Positions 19,414 through 29,300 of a stretch of 49,584 bases of DNA are shown in pieces. The notes under the pieces are model-generated. The model ran no database searches, was not told where the DNA came from, and saw only the letters and a list, made by a program, of their open reading frames with translations. The stretch's first letter is position 1. Each line of letters opens with the position of its first letter. Position numbers and translations under genes: made by a program. The DNA is from Micromonospora orduensis (GTDB lineage: Bacteria > Actinomycetota > Actinomycetes > Mycobacteriales > Micromonosporaceae): positions 1 to 49,584 of the forward strand of contig NZ_VDFY01000151.1 in assembly GCF_006228125.1 (NCBI RefSeq). Reading direction: 5' to 3'.

Positions 19414-19486
19414 GTCGTCCTCCGTATGAGAGCCTGTCGTGACGGATCGATCAATACCCACTGTGGGGACCTGTCACGCGTCCTTT

Positions 19487-19801
19487 TCAGTGGAAGACCT
19501 TCAGGCCGACCACGCCCGCGACCACGAGCAGCAGGCACAGGATCCGGGGCAGGCTCGCCGACTCGCCGAGCGCCAGCATCCCGACCAGGGCGGTGCCGAC
19601 CGCGCCGATGCCGACCCAGACCGCGTACCCGGTGCCGACCGGGATCTCCCGCAGCGCGTACGCCAGGCCAGCCATGCTCAGCACCAGGGTCACCACGAAC
19701 ACCACTGTCGGTACCAGTCGGCTGAGGCCGGCGCTGCGGTCCAGGGCGGTCGCCCACGCCGTCTCCAGCAGTCCGGAGATCACCAGTACGAGCCAGGCCA
19801 T
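19487..19801 (-). CDS. gdx: SMR-family guanidinium exporter (Gdx/SugE type)
   Basis: 104 aa, four membrane helices. The essential SMR glutamate is E13 in ISGLLETAWATALDRS. The central stretch REIPVGTGYAVWVGIGAVGT matches the Gdx/SugE branch rather than the broad drug-exporting EmrE branch. The C-terminus GVVGLKVFH is typical. Gdx proteins export guanidinium in exchange for protons as antiparallel dimers. ATG 19801 follows GAGGTG; the longer in-frame start at 19852 would fall inside the regulatory leader. The upstream guanidine-III riboswitch independently supports the substrate. Confidence 0.93.
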   Translation of the reverse strand: MAWLVLVISGLLETAWATALDRSAGLSRLVPTVVFVVTLVLSMAGLAYALREIPVGTGYAVWVGIGAVGTALVGMLALGESASLPRILCLLLVVAGVVGLKVFH

Positions 19802-19838
19802 GTCCACCTCACGGGTCGGCGCCCGGGCTGCCGCACCG

Positions 19839-19902
19839 GGACGAGTCGGCACATCACGCGGGGCGTCTTGGCCTGACCGGGTACGCCCACCACTCGTCCG
19901 GG
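19839..19902 (-). ncRNA. Guanidine-III riboswitch (ykkC-III) in the gdx leader
   Basis: On the minus strand, CCGGACGAG (19901-19893) is followed by GGGCGTACCCGGTCAGGC and then CAAGACGCCC, ending at about 19861. This matches the conserved core of ykkC-III aptamers: the 5' CCGGACGAG, the central ACCCGGTCAGG and AAGACG, with the helix GGGCGT/ACGCCC. The 5' CCGG and the loop CCGG can form the pseudoknot. Downstream, ACTCGTCC (19846-19839) is the exact complement of GGACGAGT (19899-19892) inside the aptamer, a candidate expression-platform helix that would compete with ligand binding. The gdx start lies 38 nt further on. The family is known to activate guanidinium exporters when guanidine binds. 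Confidence 0.88.
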
Positions 19903-19934
19903 GCGACCGCGAGCGTCCGGGGCCACCGGAGCCG

Positions 19935-19940
19935 ACGCTA
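19935..19940 (-). promoter_or_regulatory. Candidate -10 box for the gdx transcript
   Basis: TAGCGT on the minus strand would start a leader of about 125 nt that contains the whole riboswitch. The -35 region is poor. Confidence 0.35.
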
Positions 19941-19983
19941 GCACCGGCCCGGCGTCGGGTGCGGTGACTCCCGACACCTCGCG

Positions 19984-20012
19984 TTGACCTCTACCTCGCT
20001 TCAACTTGCAGT
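19984..20012 (+). promoter_or_regulatory. Promoter of the ornithine-cyclodeaminase-like gene
   Basis: TTGACC (19984-19989) and TGCAGT (20007-20012) are 17 bp apart. Transcription would begin near 20019-20022, at the second in-frame ATG, so the first ATG at 20013 would lie inside the promoter. Confidence 0.45.
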
Positions 20013-20021
20013 ATGGCAATC

Positions 20022-20945
20022 ATGACCCTGCTCTACGCCGACTCCGAGGTCGCCGCCGCGCTGGACGCCGCCACCACCGTCGACGCCATGCGGGACGCCC
20101 TGCTGGCCGCGTACGACGGCCGGCTGGTCGCCCCGCCCCGGGCCGCCGCCCCGCTGGCCGGTGGGCGGATGGTGCTCACGGCAGGACACCTGGTCGACGA
20201 GTGGTACGGCTTCCGCTCGTACGACACCTTCGGGCACCCGCAGGCCGAGCAGCTGGTCGTCCTGCACGACGCCGGCACCGGGGCGATCCGGGCGGTCGCC
20301 GTGGGCGAGGAGCTGGGCTCCCGGCGGACCGGAGGGCTGGGCGGCGTCGCCGTCGACGCGCTGGCCCGGCCCGACGCGGCGACCCTCGCGGTGATCGGGT
20401 CCGGCCGGCAGGCGTGGAGCCAGGTGTGGGCCGCCGCCGCGGTCCGACCCCTGCGCGAGGTCGTGGTGCACAGCCGCTCCGCCGCCCGGCGGGACGCCTT
20501 CGCCGCCCGCGTCCGCGCCGAACTGGGCGTACCGGCCCGCCCGGTGGCCGACCCGGGCGCGGCCGTGACCGGCCGGGACATCGTGGTGCTCGCCACCACC
20601 AGCCCGACCCCGGTGCTGTGCGCCGCCGACCTGAGCCCCGGAACGCACGTCAACGCGGTCGGCTTCAAACAGCGCGATCGCAGCGAGTTCGGCACCGACC
20701 TGCTGGACGTCGCCGAGCTGCTGGTCACCGACTCACCCGCCCAGGCGGTCGACTACCGGCCGCCGATGCTCGCGGCCACACCCCCGTACGCCGGGCGGTT
20801 GCGCGACCTGGGCGGCATCCTGGCCGGCGCGGTCCCCGGCCGGACCACCGCGGACCAGATTTCCGTCTTCTGCTCCACCGGCCTGTCCGGCACCGAGGTC
20901 TTCCTGCTCGACCGGCTGACGCGGGTGGCCGCCCCGACGCGGTGA
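20022..20945 (+). CDS. Ornithine cyclodeaminase / mu-crystallin family protein
   Basis: 307 aa from ATG 20022; ATG 20013 is three codons upstream. NAD(P)-dependent fold: substrate-binding N-terminal part ([20 protein letters not shown], then YGFRSYDTF), a hinge with [20 protein letters not shown], and a Rossmann motif [36 protein letters not shown] and [20 protein letters not shown] close the domain. Family members include ornithine cyclodeaminase, ketimine reductases and alanine or lysine-derived dehydrogenases; which reaction applies is not decidable here. It diverges from gdx, but no functional link is shown. Confidence 0.85.
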   Translation: MTLLYADSEVAAALDAATTVDAMRDALLAAYDGRLVAPPRAAAPLAGGRMVLTAGHLVDEWYGFRSYDTFGHPQAEQLVVLHDAGTGAIRAVAVGEELGSRRTGGLGGVAVDALARPDAATLAVIGSGRQAWSQVWAAAAVRPLREVVVHSRSAARRDAFAARVRAELGVPARPVADPGAAVTGRDIVVLATTSPTPVLCAADLSPGTHVNAVGFKQRDRSEFGTDLLDVAELLVTDSPAQAVDYRPPMLAATPPYAGRLRDLGGILAGAVPGRTTADQISVFCSTGLSGTEVFLLDRLTRVAAPTR

Positions 20946-21007
20946 CCGTCCACCGGGAGGCGCTGGTACGCGTGCGTGGGCCTCCCAGGCCGGCCCGGTA
21001 CCCTCGG

Positions 21008-22510
21008 ATGGTGTCTGCCACCTCCCCTGATGCCAACGCCGAGGGCCGTCGTGTCGCCCTGCTGACCCTGGGCTGTGCCCGCAACGAGGTCGACTCGGAG
21101 GAGCTGGCCGCCCGGCTGCACGCCGACGGCTGGCAGGTGACCACCGACGGCGAGGGCGCCGACGTGGTGGTCGTCAACACCTGCGGCTTCGTGGAGAAGG
21201 CCAAGCAGGACTCCATCCAGACCCTGCTCGCCGCCGCCGGGACCGGCGCCAAGGTGGTCGCCGCGGGCTGCATGGCCGAGCGGTACGGCCGGGAGCTGGC
21301 CGACAGCCTGCCCGAGGCGCAGGCCGTGCTGAGCTTCGACGACTACCCGGACATCGCCGCCCGCCTGAACGCGGTCGTCGCCGGCGAGCAGGTGACCGCG
21401 CACACCCCCCGGGACCGGCGTGAGCTGCTGCCGCTGACCCCGGTGCAGCGGCGCGACACCGCCGTCTCGCTCCCCGGTCACGGCACCGTGACGCGGACCA
21501 CCGTCGACACCGACGAGCACACCCCGGCGCACCTGCGCCAGGTGCTGCGCCACCGGCTGGACACCGGCCCGGTCGCCTCGCTGAAGCTGGCCAGCGGGTG
21601 TGACCGCCGCTGCGCGTTCTGCGCGATCCCCGCGTTCCGTGGGGCGTTCGTGTCGCGTACGCCGGACGAGCTGCTCGCCGAGGCGGAGTGGCTGGCCAAG
21701 ACGGGCGTACGGGAGCTGGTGCTGGTCAGCGAGAACTCCACCTCGTACGGCAAGGACCTGGGCGACCCCCGGGCGTTGGAGAAGCTGCTGCCGCAGCTCG
21801 CCGCGGTGTCCGGCATCGTCCGGGTGCGGGTGAGTTACCTCCAGCCGGCAGAGACCCGACCCGGCCTGGTCGCGGCGATCGCCGGTACGCCGGGCGTGGC
21901 ACCGTACTTCGACCTGTCGTTCCAGCACTCCAGTGAGCCGGTGCTGCGCCGGATGCGCCGTTTCGGCTCCACCGACCGGTTCCTGGAGCTGCTGGCCAGC
22001 GCCCGCGAACTGGCGCCGGAGGCGGGCGCCCGGAGCAACTTCATCGTCGGCTTCCCCGGCGAGACCCGCGCCGACGTCGACGAGCTGGTCCGGTTCCTCA
22101 CCGAGGCCCGGCTCGACGCGATCGGCATGTTCGACTACAGCGACGAGGACGGCACCGAGGCCGCCGGCATGCCCGGCAAGGTCTCCGCCGCGACGATCAA
22201 GCGGCGGTACGACCGGCTCAGCGCGCTCGCCGACGAGCTGTGCTCGCAGCGGGCCGAGGACCGTCTCGGTTCGACAGTCGAGGTGCTTGTCGACTCGATC
22301 GAAGACGGTGTGGTGGAGGGCCGGGCGGCGCACCAGGCGCCGGAGGTGGACGGCTCGACGACCCTGGTCGCCCCGGCCGAGGGTGGGGTCGACCTGGCCG
22401 CGCTGCGCCCGGGTGACCTGGTCCGCGCGACGGTGACCGGCACCGAAGGGGTGGACCTGCTCGCCGTGCCGGATGAGATGATCTCGGCGGCGCCCGGCGC
22501 GGCACGGTGA
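21008..22510 (+). CDS. rimO: Ribosomal protein uS12 methylthiotransferase RimO
   Basis: 500 aa radical-SAM enzyme that adds a methylthio group to the conserved aspartate of ribosomal protein S12. The UPF0004 domain carries three cluster cysteines (C23 in [15 protein letters not shown]59 in VVNTCGF, C88 in [10 protein letters not shown]). The radical-SAM motif is C198-x3-C202-x2-C205 ([15 protein letters not shown]). A C-terminal TRAM domain begins near residue 430. A TACCCT box ends 3 nt before ATG 21008 and 6 nt before GTG 21011, so the leaderless start could be GTG 21011. Followed by pgsA. Confidence 0.96.
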   Translation: MVSATSPDANAEGRRVALLTLGCARNEVDSEELAARLHADGWQVTTDGEGADVVVVNTCGFVEKAKQDSIQTLLAAAGTGAKVVAAGCMAERYGRELADSLPEAQAVLSFDDYPDIAARLNAVVAGEQVTAHTPRDRRELLPLTPVQRRDTAVSLPGHGTVTRTTVDTDEHTPAHLRQVLRHRLDTGPVASLKLASGCDRRCAFCAIPAFRGAFVSRTPDELLAEAEWLAKTGVRELVLVSENSTSYGKDLGDPRALEKLLPQLAAVSGIVRVRVSYLQPAETRPGLVAAIAGTPGVAPYFDLSFQHSSEPVLRRMRRFGSTDRFLELLASARELAPEAGARSNFIVGFPGETRADVDELVRFLTEARLDAIGMFDYSDEDGTEAAGMPGKVSAATIKRRYDRLSALADELCSQRAEDRLGSTVEVLVDSIEDGVVEGRAAHQAPEVDGSTTLVAPAEGGVDLAALRPGDLVRATVTGTEGVDLLAVPDEMISAAPGAAR

Positions 22511-22587
22511 CGGCGGGTCCGAACGGAGCGGGGGAGCCAGGTGGTGTGGTCCCGGGAGCGCCACGGCGGCCCGAGCGGAGCGAGACG

Positions 22588-23178
22588 GTGACCGGGGCGA
22601 CGGAGTCGACGCCGGCCCGGGTGGTCGCGCGGGTGCCCGTGCTCAACGCCGCCAACGCGTTGACCGCGTTGCGGCTGGCGCTGGTGCCGGTCTTCGCCGC
22701 TTCGGTGATCGCGTCCGGGATGAGCCACTCCGGCTGGCGGATGGCGGCCTGCCTGATCTTCGCGGTGGCCTCGGCGACCGACCTGGTGGACGGCTGGATC
22801 GCCCGCCGGTTCGCTCTGGTCACCTCGGTCGGCAAGGTGGCCGACCCGATCGCCGACAAGGCGCTCACCGGCGCGGCCCTGGTGCTGCTCTCCTGGTACG
22901 ACCGGCTGCCCTGGTGGGTGACAGTGCTGATCCTCGTCCGCGAGCTGGGCATCACCGGGCTGCGGTTCTGGGTGATCCGGCACGGCGTGATCGCCGCCAG
23001 CCGCGGCGGCAAGATCAAGACCGCGCTCCAGATCCTCGCCATCGCCTGGTACCTCTGGCCGATGCCGGCGGCCCTCGCCGTCGTCGGTCCCTGGATCATG
23101 GCCGCCGCCGTCCTGGTGACGGTCGTGACGGGCTTCGACTACATCGTCCAGGCCCTCCGCCTGCGCCGCCCCCGCTGA
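22588..23178 (+). CDS. pgsA: CDP-diacylglycerol--glycerol-3-phosphate 3-phosphatidyltransferase
   Basis: 196 aa from GTG 22588, chosen because GGAG lies 7 nt upstream. An in-frame GTG at 22507 overlaps the rimO stop and would add 27 low-complexity residues. The CDP-alcohol phosphotransferase signature is complete: D65-x2-D68-G-x2-A-R-x8-G82-x3-D86-x3-D90 within TDLVDGWIARRFALVTSVGK. Several membrane helices follow. It makes phosphatidylglycerol phosphate in the membrane, the precursor of phosphatidylglycerol and cardiolipin. The rimO-pgsA-cinA order is conserved in actinobacteria. Confidence 0.94.
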   Translation: MTGATESTPARVVARVPVLNAANALTALRLALVPVFAASVIASGMSHSGWRMAACLIFAVASATDLVDGWIARRFALVTSVGKVADPIADKALTGAALVLLSWYDRLPWWVTVLILVRELGITGLRFWVIRHGVIAASRGGKIKTALQILAIAWYLWPMPAALAVVGPWIMAAAVLVTVVTGFDYIVQALRLRRPR

Positions 23179-23241
23179 CCGGACCTGCGGCGTGTCGGGC
23201 CGCCAGGCTCATGATCGACGACGTCGGATCGGGAGGTTTGG

Positions 23242-23808
23242 GTGGCGATGAGTGGGAAGGACGGTTCGATGCAGAAGGATCAGGGATCTGAGCCGCCGGT
23301 GGGCAGTCCGGCGGCAGGCGCCGTGCACAGCCTTTCGCAGCGGCACGAGACGCTGGCCACGGTCGAGTCGCTCACCGGTGGGTTGCTGGCCGCGTCGATA
23401 GTGGAGATCGCCGGGGTCAGCGGGATCTACCGGGGCGGGCTGGTCGTCTACGCCACCGAGTTGAAGGCCACGCTGGCCGGCGTACCGACCGGGCTGCTCG
23501 ACGAGCGAGGGCCGGTGGACCCGGACGTCGCGGCGGCGCTCGCCGAGGGTGGCCGGCAGCGCTGCGGCGCCGACTGGGGGATCGCCACCACCGGGGTCGC
23601 CGGTCCGGAGCCGCAGGACGGCAAGCGCGTCGGCCTGGTCTACGTCGCGGTGGCCGGCCCGAACGGCGGCGAGGTCCGCGAACTCGATCTGGACGGCGGG
23701 CGGGACCACATCCGGTCGGCGGCGGTGACCGAGGCGTTGCGGCTGCTCACCGAGCGGATCCACGCCGACGACGCGACCCGTGACTCGGCCGGCGCCGGCC
23801 ACCGGTGA
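23242..23808 (+). CDS. cinA: CinA C-terminal-domain protein (nicotinamide-nucleotide amidase, PncC type)
   Basis: 188 aa; GTG 23242 has GGGAGG 6 nt upstream (ATG 23248 is an alternative). The PncC/CinA amidase fold is shown by [20 protein letters not shown] with the catalytic-site Ser-Thr, [20 protein letters not shown], and [20 protein letters not shown]. It deamidates nicotinamide mononucleotide in the NAD salvage cycle. It lacks the N-terminal molybdopterin-binding domain of full CinA, as in most actinobacterial copies of this cluster. Lies between pgsA and clgR. Confidence 0.92.
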   Translation: MAMSGKDGSMQKDQGSEPPVGSPAAGAVHSLSQRHETLATVESLTGGLLAASIVEIAGVSGIYRGGLVVYATELKATLAGVPTGLLDERGPVDPDVAAALAEGGRQRCGADWGIATTGVAGPEPQDGKRVGLVYVAVAGPNGGEVRELDLDGGRDHIRSAAVTEALRLLTERIHADDATRDSAGAGHR

Positions 23809-23863
23809 GCCGTCGCGGGTCATCTGACGGGCGGGGCGGGATGTCGCACGGGCCCGCAGCGGG

Positions 23864-23896
23864 TACGGTTGCGGGAAGGCTCCGACGCTCGGAGCC
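23864..23896 (+). promoter_or_regulatory. clgR promoter with dyad operator
   Basis: A TACGGT -10-like hexamer (23864-23869) is followed 8 nt later by an inverted repeat with 8-bp arms, GGCTCCGA and TCGGAGCC, around CGC (23878-23896). The repeat covers the expected transcription start. It does not match the published ClgR box closely, so the binding protein is open. Confidence 0.35.
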
Positions 23897-23960
23897 GGCG
23901 CGGTCCGCCGCGGCCGGCTGCCCGACGCCGAGCGAGAAGTATCCCTCAGGGGGAGGTGCG

Positions 23961-24419
23961 ATGGTCCTGCTACGCCGGGTAATCGGTGACGCACTGCGGG
24001 CGCGCCGGCAGGGGCAGCACCGCACCCTGCGCGAGGTGTCCACCGCGGCGAACGTCAGCCTCGGCTACCTCTCCGAGATCGAGCGGGGGCACAAGGAGCC
24101 GTCCAGCGAGTTGCTGGCCGCGATCTGTGACGCGCTCGGAGCCCGCCTGTCCGAGTTGCTGCGCGAGGTGAGCGACACCGTGGCGCTCGCCGAGCAGATG
24201 CCCGGCGTGCTCGTCGACATGCAGGACGAGCCGGCCGAGGCCACGCCCGTCGGCGCGGCGACCGCCGTCCGCAAGAGCACCAACCGCGGCGTGCGTCAGG
24301 TCACCTCCGACGGCAAGGTCGCCGTCTCGGTCCGCCACGAGTCGCCGCTCAAGGCGACTCTGCGCAGCACCCGGGTCCGCCCCACCGAGCGCGACCGGGA
24401 CGTGGTCTGCGCCGCCTGA
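23961..24419 (+). CDS. clgR: ClgR-type XRE-family transcriptional regulator
   Basis: 152 aa from ATG 23961, with GGGGGAGG 5 nt upstream; the long open frame before it is not protein-like. The Cro/C1 helix-turn-helix is at residues 22-52 ([31 protein letters not shown]). The C-terminal half is a disordered acidic-to-basic tail. The last residues are VVCAA; the Ala-Ala end is the kind of degron by which Streptomyces ClgR is degraded by ClpP. ClgR activates clp protease genes and, in mycobacteria, the pspA operon. Its place directly before pspA fits that. Confidence 0.9.
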   Translation: MVLLRRVIGDALRARRQGQHRTLREVSTAANVSLGYLSEIERGHKEPSSELLAAICDALGARLSELLREVSDTVALAEQMPGVLVDMQDEPAEATPVGAATAVRKSTNRGVRQVTSDGKVAVSVRHESPLKATLRSTRVRPTERDRDVVCAA

Positions 24420-24621
24420 GCCGTCCTCCCGGTTGACCATGGGCGAGGTGGCCCCAGCCGCGTAGGGTTGCCCACAGGAGCTGCCGGTGCCGTCGACCGC
24501 CCGGTACGGATGCCGTGCTGGCGTTCGGCTGGGACGATGGAGACCGGCCGGGGTCGCGGTCGGCCGGCTCGTCCGGTCCCGACCGCGGGTGGAGTGACGC
24601 GACTGAGGGGATACCGCGGAG

Positions 24622-25482
24622 ATGGCGAACCCGTTCGTCAAGGGTTGGAACTATCTGATGGCGCTCTTCGGTGCCAAGATCGACGAGCACGCCGATCCGA
24701 AGGTGCAGATCCAGCAGGCCATCGAGGACGCCCAGCGGCAGCACCAGGCGCTGGTCCAGCAGGCCGCCGCGGTCATCGGCAACCAGCGCCAGCTGGAGAT
24801 GAAGCTGTCCCGCCAAATGTCCGAGGTCGAGCGGTTGCAGGGCAACGCCCGGCAGGCGCTCGTGCTCGCCGACCAGGCCCGGGCCAAGGGTGACGAGGCC
24901 GAGGCCGGGCGCTTCGAGCAGTCCGCGCAGACCCTCGCCACCCAGCTGGTCTCCGCCGAGCAGGCCACCGAGGACCTCAAGACCCTGCACGACCAGGCGT
25001 TGGGCGCCGCCGCGCAGGCCCGCCGGGCGGTCGAGAACAACTCGATGATCCTCCAGCAGAAGCTCGCCGAGCGCACCAAGCTGCTCAGCCAGCTGGAGCA
25101 GGCCAAGATGCAGGAGACGGTGGCCCGCTCGCTGGAGTCGATGTCGTCGCTCACCGCTCCCGGCAACACCCCGTCCCTGGACGAGGTGCGGGACCGCATC
25201 GAGCGGCGGTACGCCAACGCGATGGGCCGCGCGGAACTCGCCGGTAACTCGGTCGAGGGCCGCATGCTGGAGATCCAGAAGGCGACAATCGACTCGGCCG
25301 GTTCGGCCCGGCTGGAGCAGATCCGGTCCAGCATGGCCGGGGAACAGCTCGGCGCCGCGCAGCGACCGGCCGCGCCGCAGACCGAGAAGGCGGCCGACCC
25401 CGCCGCCGCTGCCCGGCTGGACGAGCTGCGCGCCAGCATGGCCCGCGAGCGCAACACCGGCGACCCGACCGCCGCCAGCTGA
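24622..25482 (+). CDS. pspA: PspA/IM30 envelope-stress protein
   Basis: 286 aa, almost entirely coiled-coil, as expected for this ESCRT-III-like membrane-stabilising family. The N-terminus [20 protein letters not shown] is the amphipathic helix region. The following helices are rich in Gln, Ala and Glu ([40 protein letters not shown]). A C-terminal Ala/Pro extension (about residues 240-286) ends with [14 protein letters not shown]. It coats damaged membrane and preserves proton motive force. It is preceded by clgR and followed by pspM after 22 nt. Confidence 0.95.
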   Translation: MANPFVKGWNYLMALFGAKIDEHADPKVQIQQAIEDAQRQHQALVQQAAAVIGNQRQLEMKLSRQMSEVERLQGNARQALVLADQARAKGDEAEAGRFEQSAQTLATQLVSAEQATEDLKTLHDQALGAAAQARRAVENNSMILQQKLAERTKLLSQLEQAKMQETVARSLESMSSLTAPGNTPSLDEVRDRIERRYANAMGRAELAGNSVEGRMLEIQKATIDSAGSARLEQIRSSMAGEQLGAAQRPAAPQTEKAADPAAAARLDELRASMARERNTGDPTAAS

Positions 25483-25504
25483 ACGTCTCATCCGAGGAGG
25501 TCAG

Positions 25505-26290
25505 GTGGCAGACGAGCGAACCCGGTACTTCCGCCGGCTGGATCGGCTGCGCCGGTCGGCCCGGCGGTGGAGCGTGCTGGCCGGTGGGCTCGGTGGCGCC
25601 GCCGCGGTGCTGACCCCGTACGCCGGCCTCGGTCTGCCCGACGCGGCCTGGGCCGGTGCCGCGGGCAGCGCGGTGGCGCTCGCCGCCTGGCGGTGGATCG
25701 ATCTGCGGGCGCTGGCCGCCCGACCGGCGCCCCCGGCACTGGACCCGGCAGAGGCCGCGGCCCGGTCCAGGGCACGGCTGGTGGCGGCCGTCGAGCGGCT
25801 GCCGGTCGGCCATGGTGTGCTGGCCGAGGTCCGCCGGGTCCGTTCCCGGGTGGCGTTGCGGGGCACCAGCGCCGGTGCGCCGTGGGCCCGGCTGGATCGG
25901 GCGGCCCTCACCCTGGCCGGGATGGCGCCGCGACTCACCGGGCTCGCCGAGCCGGCCGTGCTGGAGGCCGCCGCCGCCGACCGCTCGCTGCGCGAGCTGG
26001 CCGCCCGGGTGGCAAGCGTCGAACGTGCGCTGCGGCTGGCCCCGGCCGACGCGCGCCCGCCGCTGGCCGAGGCGCACGGCGCGTTGGCCGCCCAGTTGGA
26101 GAGCGGTGTCGCGGCGTACGAACGGCTCGTGGTGGCCGCCGCCGGCTACCTGGCCGAGGACGCCCGGCCGCAGGCCGCCCACCCGGCTGCCGACCGGCTC
26201 ACCGAGGCCACCGACCTGCTGCACGGCGTGGCCTCGGCGCTGGCCGAGCTGCGCACCGCAGGCACCCCGCTGCGCGCGCCCACCCGCTGA
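25505..26290 (+). CDS. pspM: PspM-like membrane partner of PspA
   Basis: 261 aa from GTG 25505, with GAGGAGG upstream. A basic start (RTRYFRRLDRLRRSARRW) leads into two membrane helices (about residues 22-42 and 46-63), then an Ala/Arg-rich, helical cytoplasmic domain ending DLLHGVASALAELRTAGTPL. Position and topology match mycobacterial PspM (Rv2743c), an integral membrane protein that connects PspA to the ClgR stress circuit. Sequence conservation in this family is low, so the call leans on context. The stop is 11 nt from the stop of the convergent oxidase-like gene. Confidence 0.75.
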   Translation: MADERTRYFRRLDRLRRSARRWSVLAGGLGGAAAVLTPYAGLGLPDAAWAGAAGSAVALAAWRWIDLRALAARPAPPALDPAEAAARSRARLVAAVERLPVGHGVLAEVRRVRSRVALRGTSAGAPWARLDRAALTLAGMAPRLTGLAEPAVLEAAAADRSLRELAARVASVERALRLAPADARPPLAEAHGALAAQLESGVAAYERLVVAAAGYLAEDARPQAAHPAADRLTEATDLLHGVASALAELRTAGTPLRAPTR

Positions 26291-26301
26291 CCGGGCGACG
26301 G

Positions 26302-29300
26302 TCACGGTGGCGTCGTGACGGAGACCGGGCCGGTGTACGCCGAACTGCCCACGACGTTGAACGACCGGATCCGGTAGTGGTAGGTCACGCCCCGGGTCAG
26401 CCCCGTGTTGGTGAAGCCGCGACCGGTCACCGTGAAGGTCGCGACCTCCCGGGCGAACGCCGGGTCCAGTGCCCGCTGCACGATGAACCCGGACCCTGAG
26501 CCGACGCTCGTGTCCGCCGTCCAGCCCAGGACCACCGTCGCCGTGTCCGGGCCCGGCGCGCTGGCCGTGGCGCTGACCCCGCTCGGGATGCCCGGCGCGG
26601 GTGGGGTGCTCACCGCGGCGACCGTCGACCAGGCCGACGCGGCGCCCAGGTAGGTGGTCCGGACCCGGTAGTAGTAGGTGGTGTCCGGCGCGACCGCGAC
26701 GTCCAGGTGGTGGGTGCCGACTCCGATCGCCGTGGTGCCGGGGCCGCTGCTGAACGTCGGGTTGGTGGCGCGTTGCACGTCGATACCCGTGGCGAAGGAT
26801 CTGTTCGTCCAGCGCAGGGCCACCCGCAGCGGTGCCGCCGGCAGGATCGTGGCGACGACGCCGACCGGGGCGGTCAGGTGCACCGAGGCGGGCACGCTGT
26901 TCGACCAGGACGAGTAGCTGACCGCGTTCTCCGCCCGGATCCGGTAGTGGTACGTCACCCCGGGGGTGACCGTCGCGTCGGTGTAGCGGGTGGCGGTCGC
27001 CGCGACGGTGATGGTGGTGACCTCGCCACCGAACGTCGCGTCGGTGGCCCGTTGCAGGACGTGGCTGGTGGCGGGCGGACGGCCCCCGTTGCCGGTCCAG
27101 GCCAGCGCGATCGCCGGCAGCGCGGTCGCCGAGCCGGGCACCGGGGTGGCGGTCAGCCCGGTGGGCGCCTTCGGCGCGACCCGCAGCACCAACGGCCGGC
27201 TCATCCCCAGGTCGCGGTGGGCGGCGCGCTGACTGTGCCAGCGGTACTCCCAGCCCACGTTGACCAGCTGGTTCACCACCACGGCGGGCCGCCCGTCGAC
27301 GGGGCTGACGGGTGTCGAGCCGGTCCGGGCGCCGGCCGGGCGGCCCGGGTCGAGCAGCCGCACGCTGTCGCCCAGCTTGAACGGCAGGGTCGGAGCGACG
27401 GGGCGCAGCGCCACCACCACGTCCTCGCGGGGGTTGACCCGGACGATGTCCTTCCAGCCCAGCTCGGCGCCGTGCGGAGCGCGCAGCGCGCCGTCCCAGC
27501 CGACCCGGTTGACGACCTGCACGTCGCAGCCGCCGAAGCACAGCGGCTCGGTCTGCCGGACGTTGCCGCTGATCCGCCAGATCTGCGTGCCGTCGGTCGA
27601 CGCCCCGAGCGGCACGGCCGGGTCGGCGGCGAACAGCACCTCGGTGACCGGGTCGGTCGGGCCGAGGGGGAGGGTCACCGGGGTCAGCGGCCCGGCGTGC
27701 GGGTGCCCCACGCCGAGCCGGCCGGCCAGCCGCCCATGGTCGGGTTCGAAGACCTGCTGTACGGCCTTGACCTCCACCGGCAGGGTCACCGGGCCGGTGC
27801 CGGCCGCCGGGGTGAAGGTCACCGTGCCGGCGTGCACCGGCACCGTCGTCTCGGTTGCCGTCCGGGTGCCGAACGCCGCGTCGTACGCCGGCTGCGGCAC
27901 GATCGGCGGGCGCTGGCTGGCCGCGTACGCCAGGGGGAGCCGGTCGCGCAGCCGGGCCAGGTCGTACGGCGGCTCCGCGTCTCCGGTGACCCGGAACTGG
28001 AGCAGGGTACGGGTGTTCGGGCCGTACCCCGGCTCGGTGGGGGGCGGGCCACCCTCGGCGGTCCGGTCGGGGGCGTCGCTGTGCTGGTCGTAGCGCCTGT
28101 CGAAGCCGGGCAGCGGGGCGGGCGCGTCGTTGTACAGGATCAGCGTGCTGCCCGGCGGCACGGCGGAGAAGTCGACGAGCACGTCGGCCCGTTCGCCGGG
28201 CGCGAGGAGCAGGGCGTGCCCGTCGACGTTCAGCACGGTCGGGTCGAGCCGGTCGTAGCGGTAGCCGACCGGTCGGCTCGCCAGCACCACCGGGGCGGGC
28301 AGCAGGCCGGCCTCGTTGCCGATCTGGACGAACGCCGGTCCGGCGGCGCGGGGGTCCGGCACCCCGCCGTCCCGTCCGTCGGTCGGCCAGCCCGCCGGCC
28401 GGTCCGCCGCCCGCAGGGCGGGCACCATCGGCACCTCGCCGGCCTCGGCGTCGACCAGGGCGCCGTCCAGGGTCCACATCGGCCCGTCCGAGCAGGCCCG
28501 GTAGAGCTGGAGGTTGAGACTGCGGTCCAGGCAGGCGTTGAGGATCCGGAACCGGTACGCGCGGGGCCGCACCTCCAGGTACGGGTAGGCGACGCCGTTG
28601 ACCAGCGGGGTGTCGCCGTACGCCTCGGGCACCGCGGACGGGTGCGGCACGCCGGGCGCGAGGGGTGGCTCGTCCGGCGCTCCCACCGGGTCGTGGTGCG
28701 GATTGGGCACCGGCCCGGCCGACGTCGGCGCGTTGCCGACGCCGCCCGGCGCCGGGGCGCCCGACCACGGGCCGTAGTCCCACCGCCCGGTCGGGTTGCG
28801 TCCACCGGGGCGGTACGGGTCCTGTCGCGGCTGGTAGACGTGGGGGTGCCAGAGGCTGCCCCGGGCACCCCAGCGTTCCCGGTCCCAGGTCGGGTCCTCA
28901 GCGGCGAGCTGGGTGTCGTCCGGCACGAACGTCTTGTCCTCGATGACCAGCGGCAGCTGGTCTGCCGGCAGCACCTGGTCGGCCACCAGCTCGTCCTCGG
29001 CCGGGTCGGTGAGCAGGTAGAGCGCGAGCTGTCCACCGTAGACGGTGAGTCGGGCCAGGCCGTGGGTGTTGTCGTGGAACCACATGAGCCGGCCGCTCTG
29101 CTCGTTCGGGTAGTAGAGCGTGGTGGCGCCAGCTCCCGGCGGCGGCATGTCCGGCACGTGGGCCACGCCGGTGCCGGTCGGGTACGGGGTGATCTCCCCG
29201 GCCGGGGTGATCCACTGCCCGGGGTTGCCGGCGCTCGTCCAGCCGGTCAGAGCCCCGGCCAGGTGCAGCACCGCCCGGTTCTGCGGGTACGGCGCCGGGC

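Noticed and set aside
19802..20012. Shared regulation of gdx and the ornithine-cyclodeaminase-like gene by the guanidine riboswitch
   Set aside because: The riboswitch is on the minus strand in the gdx leader and cannot act on the plus-strand transcript, which starts beyond it.
25151..28783. A 1210-codon open frame on the minus strand
   Set aside because: It is an out-of-frame reading of the FN3/oxidase gene and crosses pspA and pspM in antisense; composition is Arg/Ala/Pro nonsense.
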